From the NCBI GenBank assembly GCA_015232555.1, contig JADFZJ010000004.1:38492-102491 (forward strand): 64,000 nt of DNA, written 5' to 3'. Both the position numbers and the translations under genes were made by a program. This DNA is from Desulfamplus sp. GTDB lineage: Bacteria > Desulfobacterota > Desulfobacteria > Desulfobacterales > Desulfobacteraceae. The notes under the pieces are model-generated. The model was not told the DNA's origin. It made no database searches and saw only the letters and a list, made by a program, of their open reading frames with translations. Positions 18,656-28,700 of this stretch are shown in pieces. Positions within the stretch are counted from its first letter, which is position 1; the number at the start of each line of letters is the position of its first letter.

Positions 18656-19558
18656 ATGTATAAAAAAAACTCATCTGCTAAAAAAAAACTCCTCAAATCT
18701 ATAATAGAGCCTCTTAATTTTGCATCTAACGCTCTATTTGCCTCAGCCGATTTTCTGACTAACCTTGCCCGTTATATTCATTACTACAAAGTCGCACACT
18801 TAGAGTTTAAACCAAGAGCCAACGATATATTTATCGTTACTTATCCACGCTCAGGCACAACATGGCTTCAGATGATTTTATATCAGCTTGCCACTGACGG
18901 CAGTATGCAGATAGATCATATTGCTCAGAAAGTTCCATGGTTTGAGAGGCTGATTCATTACCGTATTTGGAGTGCTGAAGATTTTGAGAGCATGGATTCG
19001 CCACGTATTTTTAAGAGCCATCTGCCAGTAAAAGAGGTTCCTTATGGAGAGATGCAATATATATACGTAGTTCGTAACGGCTGTGATGTTGCTACATCAT
19101 ATTTTGAATTTTATTGCTCTCATTTAGGATTTAAAGGTGATTTTGACCAGTTTTTGAAGCTCTTTTTCTCTGGTCAAGTTCAATTTGGAAGCTGGTTTGA
19201 GCATGTTGCAGGCTGGAAGGCAAGATCAGAAACCTCTTCTAATGTGCTGTTTTTGAGCTTTGAAAAGTTAAAAAACGATTTTGACGGTGAGCTTGATAAG
19301 ATTATAAAATTTGCTGGATTTAAGATTTCAGAATCACGTAAATCTGAAATTCATAAACGTTGCAGTTTTGAATTTATGAAACAACACGAAGATAAGTTTG
19401 ACCATATAACAGCTCAGATATGGGAAAAGGGCTACAAAAGCACCTCTTTTATTCGACAAGGAAAAACAGGCATGGGACATGCTCGTTTTTCTCCTGATAA
19501 GTTAGCAATTTTTAAAAACAAGTTAAAACAATTTCATATTGAGAATTTATACCCATGA
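18656..19558 (+). CDS. PAPS-dependent sulfotransferase
   Basis: This 300-aa protein belongs to the cytosolic sulfotransferase (Sulfotransfer_1) family, which moves sulfate from PAPS to a hydroxyl or amine. The 5'-phosphosulfate loop is YPRSGTTWLQ (63-72), the 3'-phosphate region is VVRNGCDVATSYF (about 138-150, Arg140 and Ser148), and the C-terminal RQGKTGMG replaces the usual RKGxxGxW. It is encoded between two PKS genes and overlaps the next one by four bases (ATGA), so it is part of the operon and most likely sulfates the polyketide-peptide product. Free-standing sulfotransferases can also prime decarboxylative release when paired with a thioesterase domain, as in curacin, but no such fusion is seen here. 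Confidence 0.9.
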   Translation: MYKKNSSAKKKLLKSIIEPLNFASNALFASADFLTNLARYIHYYKVAHLEFKPRANDIFIVTYPRSGTTWLQMILYQLATDGSMQIDHIAQKVPWFERLIHYRIWSAEDFESMDSPRIFKSHLPVKEVPYGEMQYIYVVRNGCDVATSYFEFYCSHLGFKGDFDQFLKLFFSGQVQFGSWFEHVAGWKARSETSSNVLFLSFEKLKNDFDGELDKIIKFAGFKISESRKSEIHKRCSFEFMKQHEDKFDHITAQIWEKGYKSTSFIRQGKTGMGHARFSPDKLAIFKNKLKQFHIENLYP

Positions 19559-22500
19559 CAACAAAGCCTAATGACCCAACTGATACCTTAAAAAAACTAT
19601 ATATAACGCTCAAACAGACTCAAGGGAAACTTGCATCTATTGAGTCAGCAGCCCGGGAACCTATTGCTGTAATAGGTATGGGCTGCCGTTTTCCCGGGGG
19701 TGCAGACAGTCCTGAAAAATATTGGGAACTTCTAATTAAAGGGAAAGATGCAATTACAGATGTTCCGTCAAATCGATGGAATGCCGCTGACTGGCTTGAT
19801 CCTGATCCAGATGTTCAAGGCAAGATGTTTACTGCAAAAGGCGGATTTTTAGATCAGCCCGTAGATATGTTTGATGCAGCTTTTTTTAATATCTCACCTA
19901 AGGAGGCTGCTGGACTTGATCCGCAGCAGAGATTACTTTTAGAAGTTAGCCGTGAGACATTTGAGAATGCAGGTATTGCACCTTCAACTCTTAAAAGTAG
20001 TGCTTGCGGTGTGTTTCTTGGCATGTCAAGCGATGACTACGCACTTGCTCATCGTCACTCTGGAAATCATAAGGTAATTGATGCCTATTCAATAACCGGC
20101 ACCACTTTTTCAACTGCCTGCGGTCGCATTTCATATATTTATGGTCTTGAAGGTCCGTCAATTACTGTGGATACTGCCTGTTCGTCAGCACTTGGGGCTG
20201 TGCATTTGGCATGTAGAAGTTTAAGAAGCAGAGAGTCTGATCTTGCATTAGCTGGCGGTGTCAACCTGATACTTTCGCCAGAATCTCATATCTGCTTTTC
20301 AAAACTTCGTGCAATCTCACCTGATGGCTGCTGCAAATCTTTTTCTGCTGATGCAAACGGCTATGTACGGGGCGAAGGCTGTGGTTTTGTGCTGCTGAAA
20401 CGACTGTCTGATGCAGTTGCAGATAATGATAGAATTTTAGCGGTCATTCGTGGAAGTGCCATGAATCAGGACGGAAAAAGCAACGGTCTTACAGCACCAA
20501 GCGGTCCAGCTCAAGAAAAGGTTATTTTATCTGCCCTTAAAGATGCTGGTTTAAGTCCAGTTGATATCGGTTTTATTGAGACTCACGGCACAGGAACAGC
20601 TTTGGGCGATCCAATTGAGGCTGAAGCACTTACTTCTGTGTTTGCTCAAAATATCTCTTCTAACAGTGATAAAATTAGAGATAAAAAGTTGATTCTCGGC
20701 TCGTGCAAGACAAACATTGGACATTTAGAGCCGGCTTCTGGAGTTGCAGCACTGATAAAAGCTGTTTTGTGCGTAAACAATGGCAAGATTCCGCCAAATC
20801 TCCATTTTAACACACCAAGCCCGTTTATACCGTGGGACGATCTGCCGATTGAAGTGCCAAAATCAACAGTTCATTGGGATAACTCTGAGCGTGAACGCAT
20901 TGCTGGCGTTAATGCTTTTGGTTTTTCAGGCACAAATGTTCATGTTATTGTGGGTGAAGCTCCTAAAAAGAGTCATAAAACTCAAAATTTTGAAGATAAA
21001 AAGAACGAGCAATCTAATCAATTTAACGGCGTTGCTCTTAAAAAAAATGGTAATTTAGATTACGTTGAACCTTCGCACTATATTTTACCTGTTTCTGCTA
21101 AAACAGAATCGTCTGCTAAACAGCTTCAAGATCAGTATATTAAATTTTTAAAAGAGAACTCTTCTCTTAACCCTTTTGACATCTGCCGAACATCAGCTCA
21201 AGGAAGAGATCATTTTCCATACAGAGTGGCTGCTGTTGGTGCTGATTTTAAAGGATTAATCAAATCTCTTGAGTCTCAATCTCCTGTTCAAACAGCCGTA
21301 AAACCTGCTCTTGCATTTTTGTTTACTGGTCAAGGCTCTCAATATCCGGGAATGGGACGCACTCTTTTTGAGACTCAGCCTGTTTTCCGCAAAACCCTTG
21401 AAACCTGCAATGAGATTCTTATGCCGCTGATTGGCGAATCTTTAATCTCAATGCTCTATGATATAGACTCACCTTCAAGCGGCGATCCTGATCGTTTGCA
21501 TCAAACCCGTTTTACACAGCCTGCTCTTTTTGCTGTTGAGTATGCTCTTTACACTCTCTGGCGTTCGTTTGGAATTGAACCAGATTTTATGATGGGTCAT
21601 AGTGTCGGCGAGTATGTTGCTGCTTGTGCTGCTGGTCTTTTCTCTTTAGAAGATGGACTTAAACTTATAAGCAGACGCGGGGAGTTGATGCAGAGCCTTC
21701 CATCAGGCGGCGGAATGGCTGCTGTTATGGTTCCATACGATAAAATTTACGATGTTATTGCTAAATACAGCGATACTCTCTCTGTTGCTGCATTTAACGG
21801 ACCAAATCACACGGTTATATCTGGAGATGAAAATCATCTTGAAGAGGTAATTGAGCCTTTTAAAGCTAAAGGCATTAAAGTTGTCCGTTTAACTGTCTCT
21901 CATGCGTTCCACTCTCCTTTAATTGAGCCGATTCTTGATAAATTTGAGTCGGTTGCTGCATCAATCTCATTCTATCAGCCTAAAATAAAATTGATATCTA
22001 ATGTTACTGGAGAGATTGCAGGCAAAGAGATTATGACTCCAGCTTATTGGAGAGACCATATCCGCCAGCCTGTAAGATTTATGGAGAGTATGCTCGCTCT
22101 TCAACGCGAACGTGTTGGAATTTTCATGGAAATTGGACCAAAGCCAACGCTTTTAGGAATGGGGCGGACAGCGTTATCAGATAAAGATGGTCTTTGGCTT
22201 CCAAGCCTGCGTGTTGGTCAAGCAGATTGGGAGGTTATGCTCTCTGCACTTTCAAAGCTATACACAAACGGCTTTGATGTAAATTGGTCTGAACTCTATC
22301 CTGAGAAATCTTCCCAGCCTGTAGAGCTTCCAACATATCAGTTTGACAGACGGCGTTTCTGGCTGCCGATTCCATCTTGCAGCGGTTCTGCTGATTCAAC
22401 TAAATTGAAATATGATTTTCAAAGACTCTATCCGTTGATTGATCGTAAAATTACCTCTCCATTGATTCCGTCAATTTTATTTGAGACCGAATTTAGCAGT

Positions 22501-25500
22501 CGATCACTCCCATTTTTAGATGATCACCGAATATTTGGCAGTATAGTTGTCTCTGCTGCTTCTCATCTGTCTCTTTTGTGCGGTGCTGCTGGTCTTACTT
22601 TTACTGATCAAGGGTGCGTCATTGAAGATATTTTGTTTACTCAAGCACTTGTAATTCCAGAAAATATTGGCAGAACTGTTCAACTTATCTTTTCTCCAAT
22701 TCAAGAGGTTGAACAGTATGACTTTTCCGTAATTAGTTTTGATCAAGAACAAGAGAAACAATATATCCGCCATGTAACAGGCAGAATATCTCCAATACCG
22801 TCTGATCTTAGGTCTTTTGAGGCTCGTAGCAGAGATAATCTTAAAGATAATCGTAATAAAGATAATATTTCAGAATTAAATTTAAATTCTAATAATCTTA
22901 AAGATGCGTGGGAAAAATGCACAAATATTATTAATCCTCAAGATGTTTATCTGTTTCAAGATAAGCGTCAAATAAGGCTTGGTGAGAGTTATCGCTGGAT
23001 TGGCTCTATCCAGACTGGAAGAGATATTGCTGTCTGCCGTTTTAAAACTCCTGATGGGTTGGATATCAATTCTTGGGGGCTTCACCCAGGACTTATTGAC
23101 TCCTGTTTCGGCTTGATGGTTACTGCTGCTGGAGGAGACCCAGAAATAACCTATATCCCATTTGCAATAGAGGAGTTTAGATATTTCCGCAAACCCGATC
23201 CAACTGATATGCAGGCAGTTGCGACAATACGCCGAATATCAGGAAATTTTGATAAATTAACATCTTCTGATAAATCAACTATTTCAGATAATTCAAATTC
23301 AGATAATTCAAATGAATCTGAAAAACTTTTAGGAGATATCAAACTTTATGATCAAAACGGCTTAGCTGCTGAATGGATCGGCTTAGAGGGTCGCAGAGTT
23401 GATATGACTGCTCTTTTAGGCGGAACAGCAGATAACAGCAGAGATAGTAAAGATGATTCTCTAAATATACAAAATCTGCTCTACGAGGTTGTGTGGGAGC
23501 TTTGTCATCCATCTGCAACTGAAAATATATCTGCTGCAACTGAGAATATGTTAGCTCATAAAACTTTGGATAAAGAGCAGTCTCAATCTGATTCTCAATG
23601 GATTATTTTAAGCGATAAAGCTGATTATGCCGCTGCTTTAGCTGACTCAATGGCTTCTAAAGGTCAAATCTGTCGCTGGTGGTCATGGGATAATCATAAT
23701 TCTGATAATTTTGGAGATACTCAAACTTTAAGTAATAAGTTAAGTAATGATATTATTAACTCTATTAAATCAACATCTTTAAAAGGAGTTGTTCATCTTA
23801 TAACTTTAGATAGTGTAAATGAGAATATTGAATCTATCCAGCGTAAAATATGCGGTTTTACATTAGAGATGGTTCAAGCATTAATTCAAAGAAATGGCGG
23901 TGAATCACCAAACGATAATTATAATACTCAACCTCAGTTGATTTTGGTTACCTGCGGAACACAAACTGTAACAGGTCAAGAGAGTAAAATTAATCCAGAA
24001 GGTGCAGCACTTTGGGGCATGGGTCGCAGCATTGCGTTGGAACACCCTGATTTAAAATGCACGCTTGTAGATATTGATCCTGATAGAGTTGAAATTGATG
24101 AGCTTGGCAGAGAACTTGTTGCAATATGCCAAAATGATAGTAGTAATAGCAATTCAACCCATAGCGGCAGTGTTGCATATAATGGAGAAAGCCAGATAGC
24201 CTTAAGAAATGGAAAAGTATATGCAGCAAGGCTTAAACGTTGTGATCTAAATGTTAGAAGCATAAAATTAGAGATAACTACAACAAATAGAGAAACAGAT
24301 ATGACAGCCTCAACTCCTAAAATATCTTCTGAAAATACATATCTTATAACAGGCGGTCTTGGAGGATTGGGTTTAGCTGTTGCACGCTGGTTAACTGAAA
24401 AAAATGCTGGCTGCATTGTTCTTGTCGGGCGTAAAGAGCCGTCAAAAGAGGTTATGCAGGAGATTGAAGATTTACACAAAAATGGAATCAACATAGAGAT
24501 ACGTTACGCTGATATGACTGACTCTGAGCAGGTTGAATCTATGCTGTCTGATGTAATTTATAAACTGCCTCCGTTAAAGGGTATAATCCATGCTGCTGGT
24601 CTTTTAGATGACGGCGTAATAGCACAATTAAGCTGGGAAAAATTTTGGCATGTTATGGCACCTAAAGTTGTTGGTGCATCAATTTTAGACAAAAAGACAA
24701 GAGATATTGAGCTTGATTTTTTCGTCTGTTTCTCGTCAATTGTCTCTATTTTAGGCACACCTGCTCAAGCCAATTACGCAGCAGCCAACGCCTATTTAGA
24801 TGCAGTTTGCCGCAGCAGAAATATTTTTAAGATAAAAGGTTTTTCTAAAATAAAAGAGAAATCTCTCTCTATTAATTGGGGACCATTTGCTGAAACTGGA
24901 ATGGCTGCAAGATTGGACAATATCAACCAAAGGCGTATTACAGCTCAAGGCTTTAATTTAATATCTCCTAAATCAGGTTTAACAGCTTTAGAGCTGCTTA
25001 TCGGACAAAACAAACCACAGATGGCTGTAATGTCAGTGGATTGGTCGCGTTTTATGGAGAGATTTCAGGCTCCATCATCATTTGGAGACGATAAAGCATC
25101 TAAGCCCCATGGCTCTATGTTCTTGAGTGATTTTCAGAAATTTTCAGCTCTAACATCAGTATCAACATCGTCATCACTATCAAAGAGTTCAGCAGGAGGA
25201 GGAGCGGGTTCATGGCAGGAAGAACTTTCACGAGCAGCCAAGCACGAACATAAATCTCTTATTTTAAACCGCCTAAGAGCTGCAACCGCGGAGATATTAG
25301 GATTAGACAACCCTGATCAGCTTGATGCAAACGGACGTCTCTTTGATTTGGGTTTAGATTCTCTGATGGCTGTGGAACTTAAAAACTGTGTAGAAAAAAA
25401 TCTAAACTGCCGGCTTAAATCAACTCTTGTTTTTGACTATCCAACTGTTGCCTCTATGGCTGAATATCTGATTGGAACGCTGGCATTAACAAAACAGAAA

Positions 25501-25737
25501 GAAATATCTAAAAAAATATCTATTGAACAGCCTCAAAAACGAGAAGAACCAGCAAATAAACAACCTAATAAATCTCATAAAACCAATAAACCAGATACGC
25601 CTGATAAACCTAATAAACCAGAGAAACCTGATAAAGATAAAGCAGATAAACCAGATATCTTTTTAGCTGATATGAGCGATGATGATGCAGAAGAGTTGCT
25701 GCGTCAAGAGCTTGAAAATCTATTAGGTGAAATGTAA
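19555..25737 (+). CDS. Type I PKS module: KS-AT-DH-KR-ACP
   Basis: This 2060-aa protein is one complete reducing module. A short coiled-coil leader (about 10-30) precedes KS (about 33-460, Cys209 in DTACSSA, THGTGT, NIGHLEP). AT follows at about 585-890 (GHSVGE with Ser683, HAFHS at 783-787, the malonyl-CoA type), then DH (about 950-1240), KR (GGLGGLG at about 1600, LLDD motif, Tyr1741; B-type by motif) and ACP (GLDSL, Ser1936). In the DH the first motif keeps His991 but has Ser in place of the Pro of HxxxGxxxxP. The second reads D1182-SCF-G1186, losing the usual Gln or His, so dehydration may be weakened. The C-terminus is a Lys/Pro/Asp-rich spacer plus a docking-like DDAEELLRQELENLL. The start overlaps the sulfotransferase stop. 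Confidence 0.95.
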   Translation: MTTKPNDPTDTLKKLYITLKQTQGKLASIESAAREPIAVIGMGCRFPGGADSPEKYWELLIKGKDAITDVPSNRWNAADWLDPDPDVQGKMFTAKGGFLDQPVDMFDAAFFNISPKEAAGLDPQQRLLLEVSRETFENAGIAPSTLKSSACGVFLGMSSDDYALAHRHSGNHKVIDAYSITGTTFSTACGRISYIYGLEGPSITVDTACSSALGAVHLACRSLRSRESDLALAGGVNLILSPESHICFSKLRAISPDGCCKSFSADANGYVRGEGCGFVLLKRLSDAVADNDRILAVIRGSAMNQDGKSNGLTAPSGPAQEKVILSALKDAGLSPVDIGFIETHGTGTALGDPIEAEALTSVFAQNISSNSDKIRDKKLILGSCKTNIGHLEPASGVAALIKAVLCVNNGKIPPNLHFNTPSPFIPWDDLPIEVPKSTVHWDNSERERIAGVNAFGFSGTNVHVIVGEAPKKSHKTQNFEDKKNEQSNQFNGVALKKNGNLDYVEPSHYILPVSAKTESSAKQLQDQYIKFLKENSSLNPFDICRTSAQGRDHFPYRVAAVGADFKGLIKSLESQSPVQTAVKPALAFLFTGQGSQYPGMGRTLFETQPVFRKTLETCNEILMPLIGESLISMLYDIDSPSSGDPDRLHQTRFTQPALFAVEYALYTLWRSFGIEPDFMMGHSVGEYVAACAAGLFSLEDGLKLISRRGELMQSLPSGGGMAAVMVPYDKIYDVIAKYSDTLSVAAFNGPNHTVISGDENHLEEVIEPFKAKGIKVVRLTVSHAFHSPLIEPILDKFESVAASISFYQPKIKLISNVTGEIAGKEIMTPAYWRDHIRQPVRFMESMLALQRERVGIFMEIGPKPTLLGMGRTALSDKDGLWLPSLRVGQADWEVMLSALSKLYTNGFDVNWSELYPEKSSQPVELPTYQFDRRRFWLPIPSCSGSADSTKLKYDFQRLYPLIDRKITSPLIPSILFETEFSSRSLPFLDDHRIFGSIVVSAASHLSLLCGAAGLTFTDQGCVIEDILFTQALVIPENIGRTVQLIFSPIQEVEQYDFSVISFDQEQEKQYIRHVTGRISPIPSDLRSFEARSRDNLKDNRNKDNISELNLNSNNLKDAWEKCTNIINPQDVYLFQDKRQIRLGESYRWIGSIQTGRDIAVCRFKTPDGLDINSWGLHPGLIDSCFGLMVTAAGGDPEITYIPFAIEEFRYFRKPDPTDMQAVATIRRISGNFDKLTSSDKSTISDNSNSDNSNESEKLLGDIKLYDQNGLAAEWIGLEGRRVDMTALLGGTADNSRDSKDDSLNIQNLLYEVVWELCHPSATENISAATENMLAHKTLDKEQSQSDSQWIILSDKADYAAALADSMASKGQICRWWSWDNHNSDNFGDTQTLSNKLSNDIINSIKSTSLKGVVHLITLDSVNENIESIQRKICGFTLEMVQALIQRNGGESPNDNYNTQPQLILVTCGTQTVTGQESKINPEGAALWGMGRSIALEHPDLKCTLVDIDPDRVEIDELGRELVAICQNDSSNSNSTHSGSVAYNGESQIALRNGKVYAARLKRCDLNVRSIKLEITTTNRETDMTASTPKISSENTYLITGGLGGLGLAVARWLTEKNAGCIVLVGRKEPSKEVMQEIEDLHKNGINIEIRYADMTDSEQVESMLSDVIYKLPPLKGIIHAAGLLDDGVIAQLSWEKFWHVMAPKVVGASILDKKTRDIELDFFVCFSSIVSILGTPAQANYAAANAYLDAVCRSRNIFKIKGFSKIKEKSLSINWGPFAETGMAARLDNINQRRITAQGFNLISPKSGLTALELLIGQNKPQMAVMSVDWSRFMERFQAPSSFGDDKASKPHGSMFLSDFQKFSALTSVSTSSSLSKSSAGGGAGSWQEELSRAAKHEHKSLILNRLRAATAEILGLDNPDQLDANGRLFDLGLDSLMAVELKNCVEKNLNCRLKSTLVFDYPTVASMAEYLIGTLALTKQKEISKKISIEQPQKREEPANKQPNKSHKTNKPDTPDKPNKPEKPDKDKADKPDIFLADMSDDDAEELLRQELENLLGEM
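23284..23313 (+). repeat. Exact 2 x 15-base in-frame tandem repeat in PKS
   Basis: TCAGATAATTCAAAT occurs twice without a mismatch, coding for SDNSN-type residues between the DH and KR regions of the 2060-aa PKS. It sits in a larger Ser/Asp/Asn-rich insert. An exact duplicate of a multiple of three bases points to recent slippage. Confidence 0.75.
25552..25656 (+). repeat. Lys/Pro/Asp/Asn-rich repeat in the PKS C-terminal spacer
   Basis: About 35 codons of degenerate (Asn/Asp/Glu)-Lys-Pro units separate the ACP from the C-terminal docking helix of the 2060-aa PKS. It is a flexible spacer made by in-frame repetition of AATAAACCA/GATAAACCA-like units. Confidence 0.7.
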
Positions 25738-25779
25738 ATATTAAAAGAATTTAACTTGTAAGCAGATTGGGTAAGAATT

Positions 25780-28700
25780 ATGAATGCAGACAATACAAAA
25801 TCGACATCACTATCTCCTGTAAAACAGGCTCTTATTGCCCTTAAAACCCTTCAGAAGCGGTATGATGAACTTAAAGCAAAAAACGCTGAACCTATTGCAG
25901 TAATAGGTATTGGATGCCGTTTTCCGGGAGGAGCAGACAGCCTTGAATCTTACTGGAATCTGTTAAAAAACGGTCGTGATGCTATTGTTGAAGTGCCTCA
26001 AGATCGCTGGAATATTAAATCTTTTTACGATTCTAATCCAGACGCACCCGGAAAAATGTATTGTCGTGAAGGCGGTTTTATAGGCAGAGTTGATGGATTT
26101 GACAGCCGTTTTTTTGGAATCTCCCCGCGAGAAGCCTCACGAATGGATCCGCAGCAGAGGCTTGTTTTAGAGGTTGCTTGGGAATCGTTAGAAAATGCAC
26201 GCATATCTCCATCAACTCTTCACGGCTCTTTGACTGGTGTTTTTATGGGCGTAACCTCTTACGATTACGGACTTCTGCTCTTTGGAGAAGGTGACCCAAC
26301 CCGCGTTGATGCTTATACAGGCACTGGCGGAACTTTAGGGGCAACTGCTGGACGGCTTTCATATATATTGGGGCTTACGGGTCCAAGTTTTGCCCTTGAT
26401 ACTGCCTGTTCATCATCGTTAGTTTCAGTGCATCTTGCGTGTCAAAGTTTGCGTCTGCGTGAGTGCGATCTTGCACTTGCTGGCGGCGTAAACTTGATGC
26501 TTAAACCAGAAGCCACAATAAATTTTTGTAAAGCTCGAATGCTTGCTTCTGATGCACGCTGCAAGACTTTTGATGCCGCTGCTGATGGTTATGTGCGTGG
26601 AGAGGGGTGCGGAATTTTGGTTTTAAAAAGGCTCTCTGATGTTGATTGGCAAAAGGATTCTGTTTTAGCTGTAATCAAAGGTTCAGCAGTCAATCAGGAC
26701 GGTCCGTCAGGCGGTTTTACGATTCCGTCAGGACCAGCACAGCAGGTTGTTATACGTAAAGCCTTAGAGTCCGCTTCTTTAACACCAGATCAAATTGATT
26801 ACATTGAGGCTCACGGCACAGGCACAGCATTAGGTGATCCGATTGAGGTTCATGCTCTTGATGCTGTATTCGGCTCAAGCAACAGCCGTTCCACACCTTT
26901 GCACATTGGTTCTGTTAAGACAAATTTTGGTCATTTAGAAGCTGCTGCTGGAATGGCATCATTAATAAAGGTTATTCTATCGTTAAATCATAATCAGATT
27001 CCGCCTCATCTCCATTTTAAAAATCCAAATCCCCGCATTGAGTGGGAACAGATGTCGTTAAAGGTTAATACCACGTTAAGTGGTTGGACAAAAGATTCAG
27101 GCGTCCGTTTGGCTGGAGTTTCAGCATTTGGATTTTCAGGAACCAACGCCCATATAATTTTAGGTGATGCTCCAAGACCGCCTGAATCTATAAAGAGTGA
27201 AAATATACAGGTATCACAGAGTCAACAAGAAAATAGAAAAGAAATATTATGTTTATCTGCAAAATCTGAAAATGCACTTCGTTCTCTTGCATCTCTTTGG
27301 GCAGATTTATTTTTAAAAATAGAAAACGAAAAAAATGATATTACGACAAAAAAAGATGTTATCTCATCAATCTGCAAGAGTGCCAATGCTGGACGTTCTC
27401 ATTTTCCGTATCGTTTAGCGGTTATTATAGATATTGACTCTGTAAATAGTAGAGACGCACGGCCGTGCGTCTCTACATCTGAAATTCTTAAATCTTTTCA
27501 ACAGGATCAGACACTTCAAAATATTAGCTCTTCTGATACCTTATTTTACGCAAATCTCTCTGAACCTATTGGAGAAAATTTTAATCTAAATGAAGATTTT
27601 AGGCCTCAATCCCGCCATCTGGTTATTCAAAGCATAGCAAAAGCCTACATTCAAGGATATACGATAGATTGGGATTTTATCTATTCTGATACAGAGATAT
27701 TTAAAGGAAATCTTCCAACATATCCATTTGAACGAAAACGTTGCTGGCTGAATTTGGAGACTAATAGAAATTTACAGACGCAGAATATTGATTCTATAAC
27801 ATCTAAAAAACGAGAGTCTTTACAATCTGAAAAAATAGAGAAAAAAGACGGCAAAGGCGGGCTATCTCCAGTCAAACAGGCACTTGTTGCAATCAAGAGT
27901 TTAAAAGAGCGTTACGACTCTCTTAAAGCACAACAAACTGAACCGATTGCAGTAATTGGCATGGGTTGCAGATTTCCCGGAGGAGCAAATACACCTGAAA
28001 AATATTGGGAACTGCTCAAAAATGGTCAAGATGCAATCGTTGAAGTTCCTCCATATCGCTGGAATATAGATGCCTGCTTTGATCCAAATCCTGATGCGAT
28101 TGGCAAGATGTATTGTCGTTATGGCGGATTTTTAGGGAGAGTTGACGGGTTTGACAGCCTCTTTTTCGGACTCTCTCCACGCGAAGTCGCACGCATGGAT
28201 CCGCAGCATCGTCTCATTTTAGAAGTTGCGTGGGAAGCTCTTGAACATTCTATGATTCCGCCCTCAAAACTTTATGGTGAACCAGTAGGCGTGTTTTTGG
28301 GCAGCACATCTTTTGATTATGGAGCATTGCTGTTTGGAGAGGGAGACCTTACCCGTGTAGATGCCTTTTCCGGCACAGGCGGAACACCTGGTCCTGCTGC
28401 TGGTCGTTTATCGTATCTTCTTGGGTTCACAGGTCCAAGTTTTGTGCTTGATACTGCCTGCTCTTCATCTTTAGTTGCTGTTCACCTTGCTTGCCAAAGC
28501 CTTAGAAATAAAGAGTGCAGCCTTGCGATATCCGGCGGTGTGAATCTAACATTAAGCCCTGCTGGAACTGTTAATTTTTGTAAAGCTCGTATGCTTGCCC
28601 CTGACGGTCGCTGCAAGACATTTGATTCTTCTGCAAATGGCTATGTTCGCGGGGAAGGGTGCGGAATTGTTGTGCTTAAACGTTTATCTGATGTTGCTCC

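Noticed and set aside
23976..24494. 172-aa antisense open frame inside the 2060-aa PKS gene
   Set aside because: It mirrors the well-supported PKS reading frame in the KR region and has no ribosome binding site or family motif. The other short antisense and out-of-frame openings inside large genes were dropped for the same reason.
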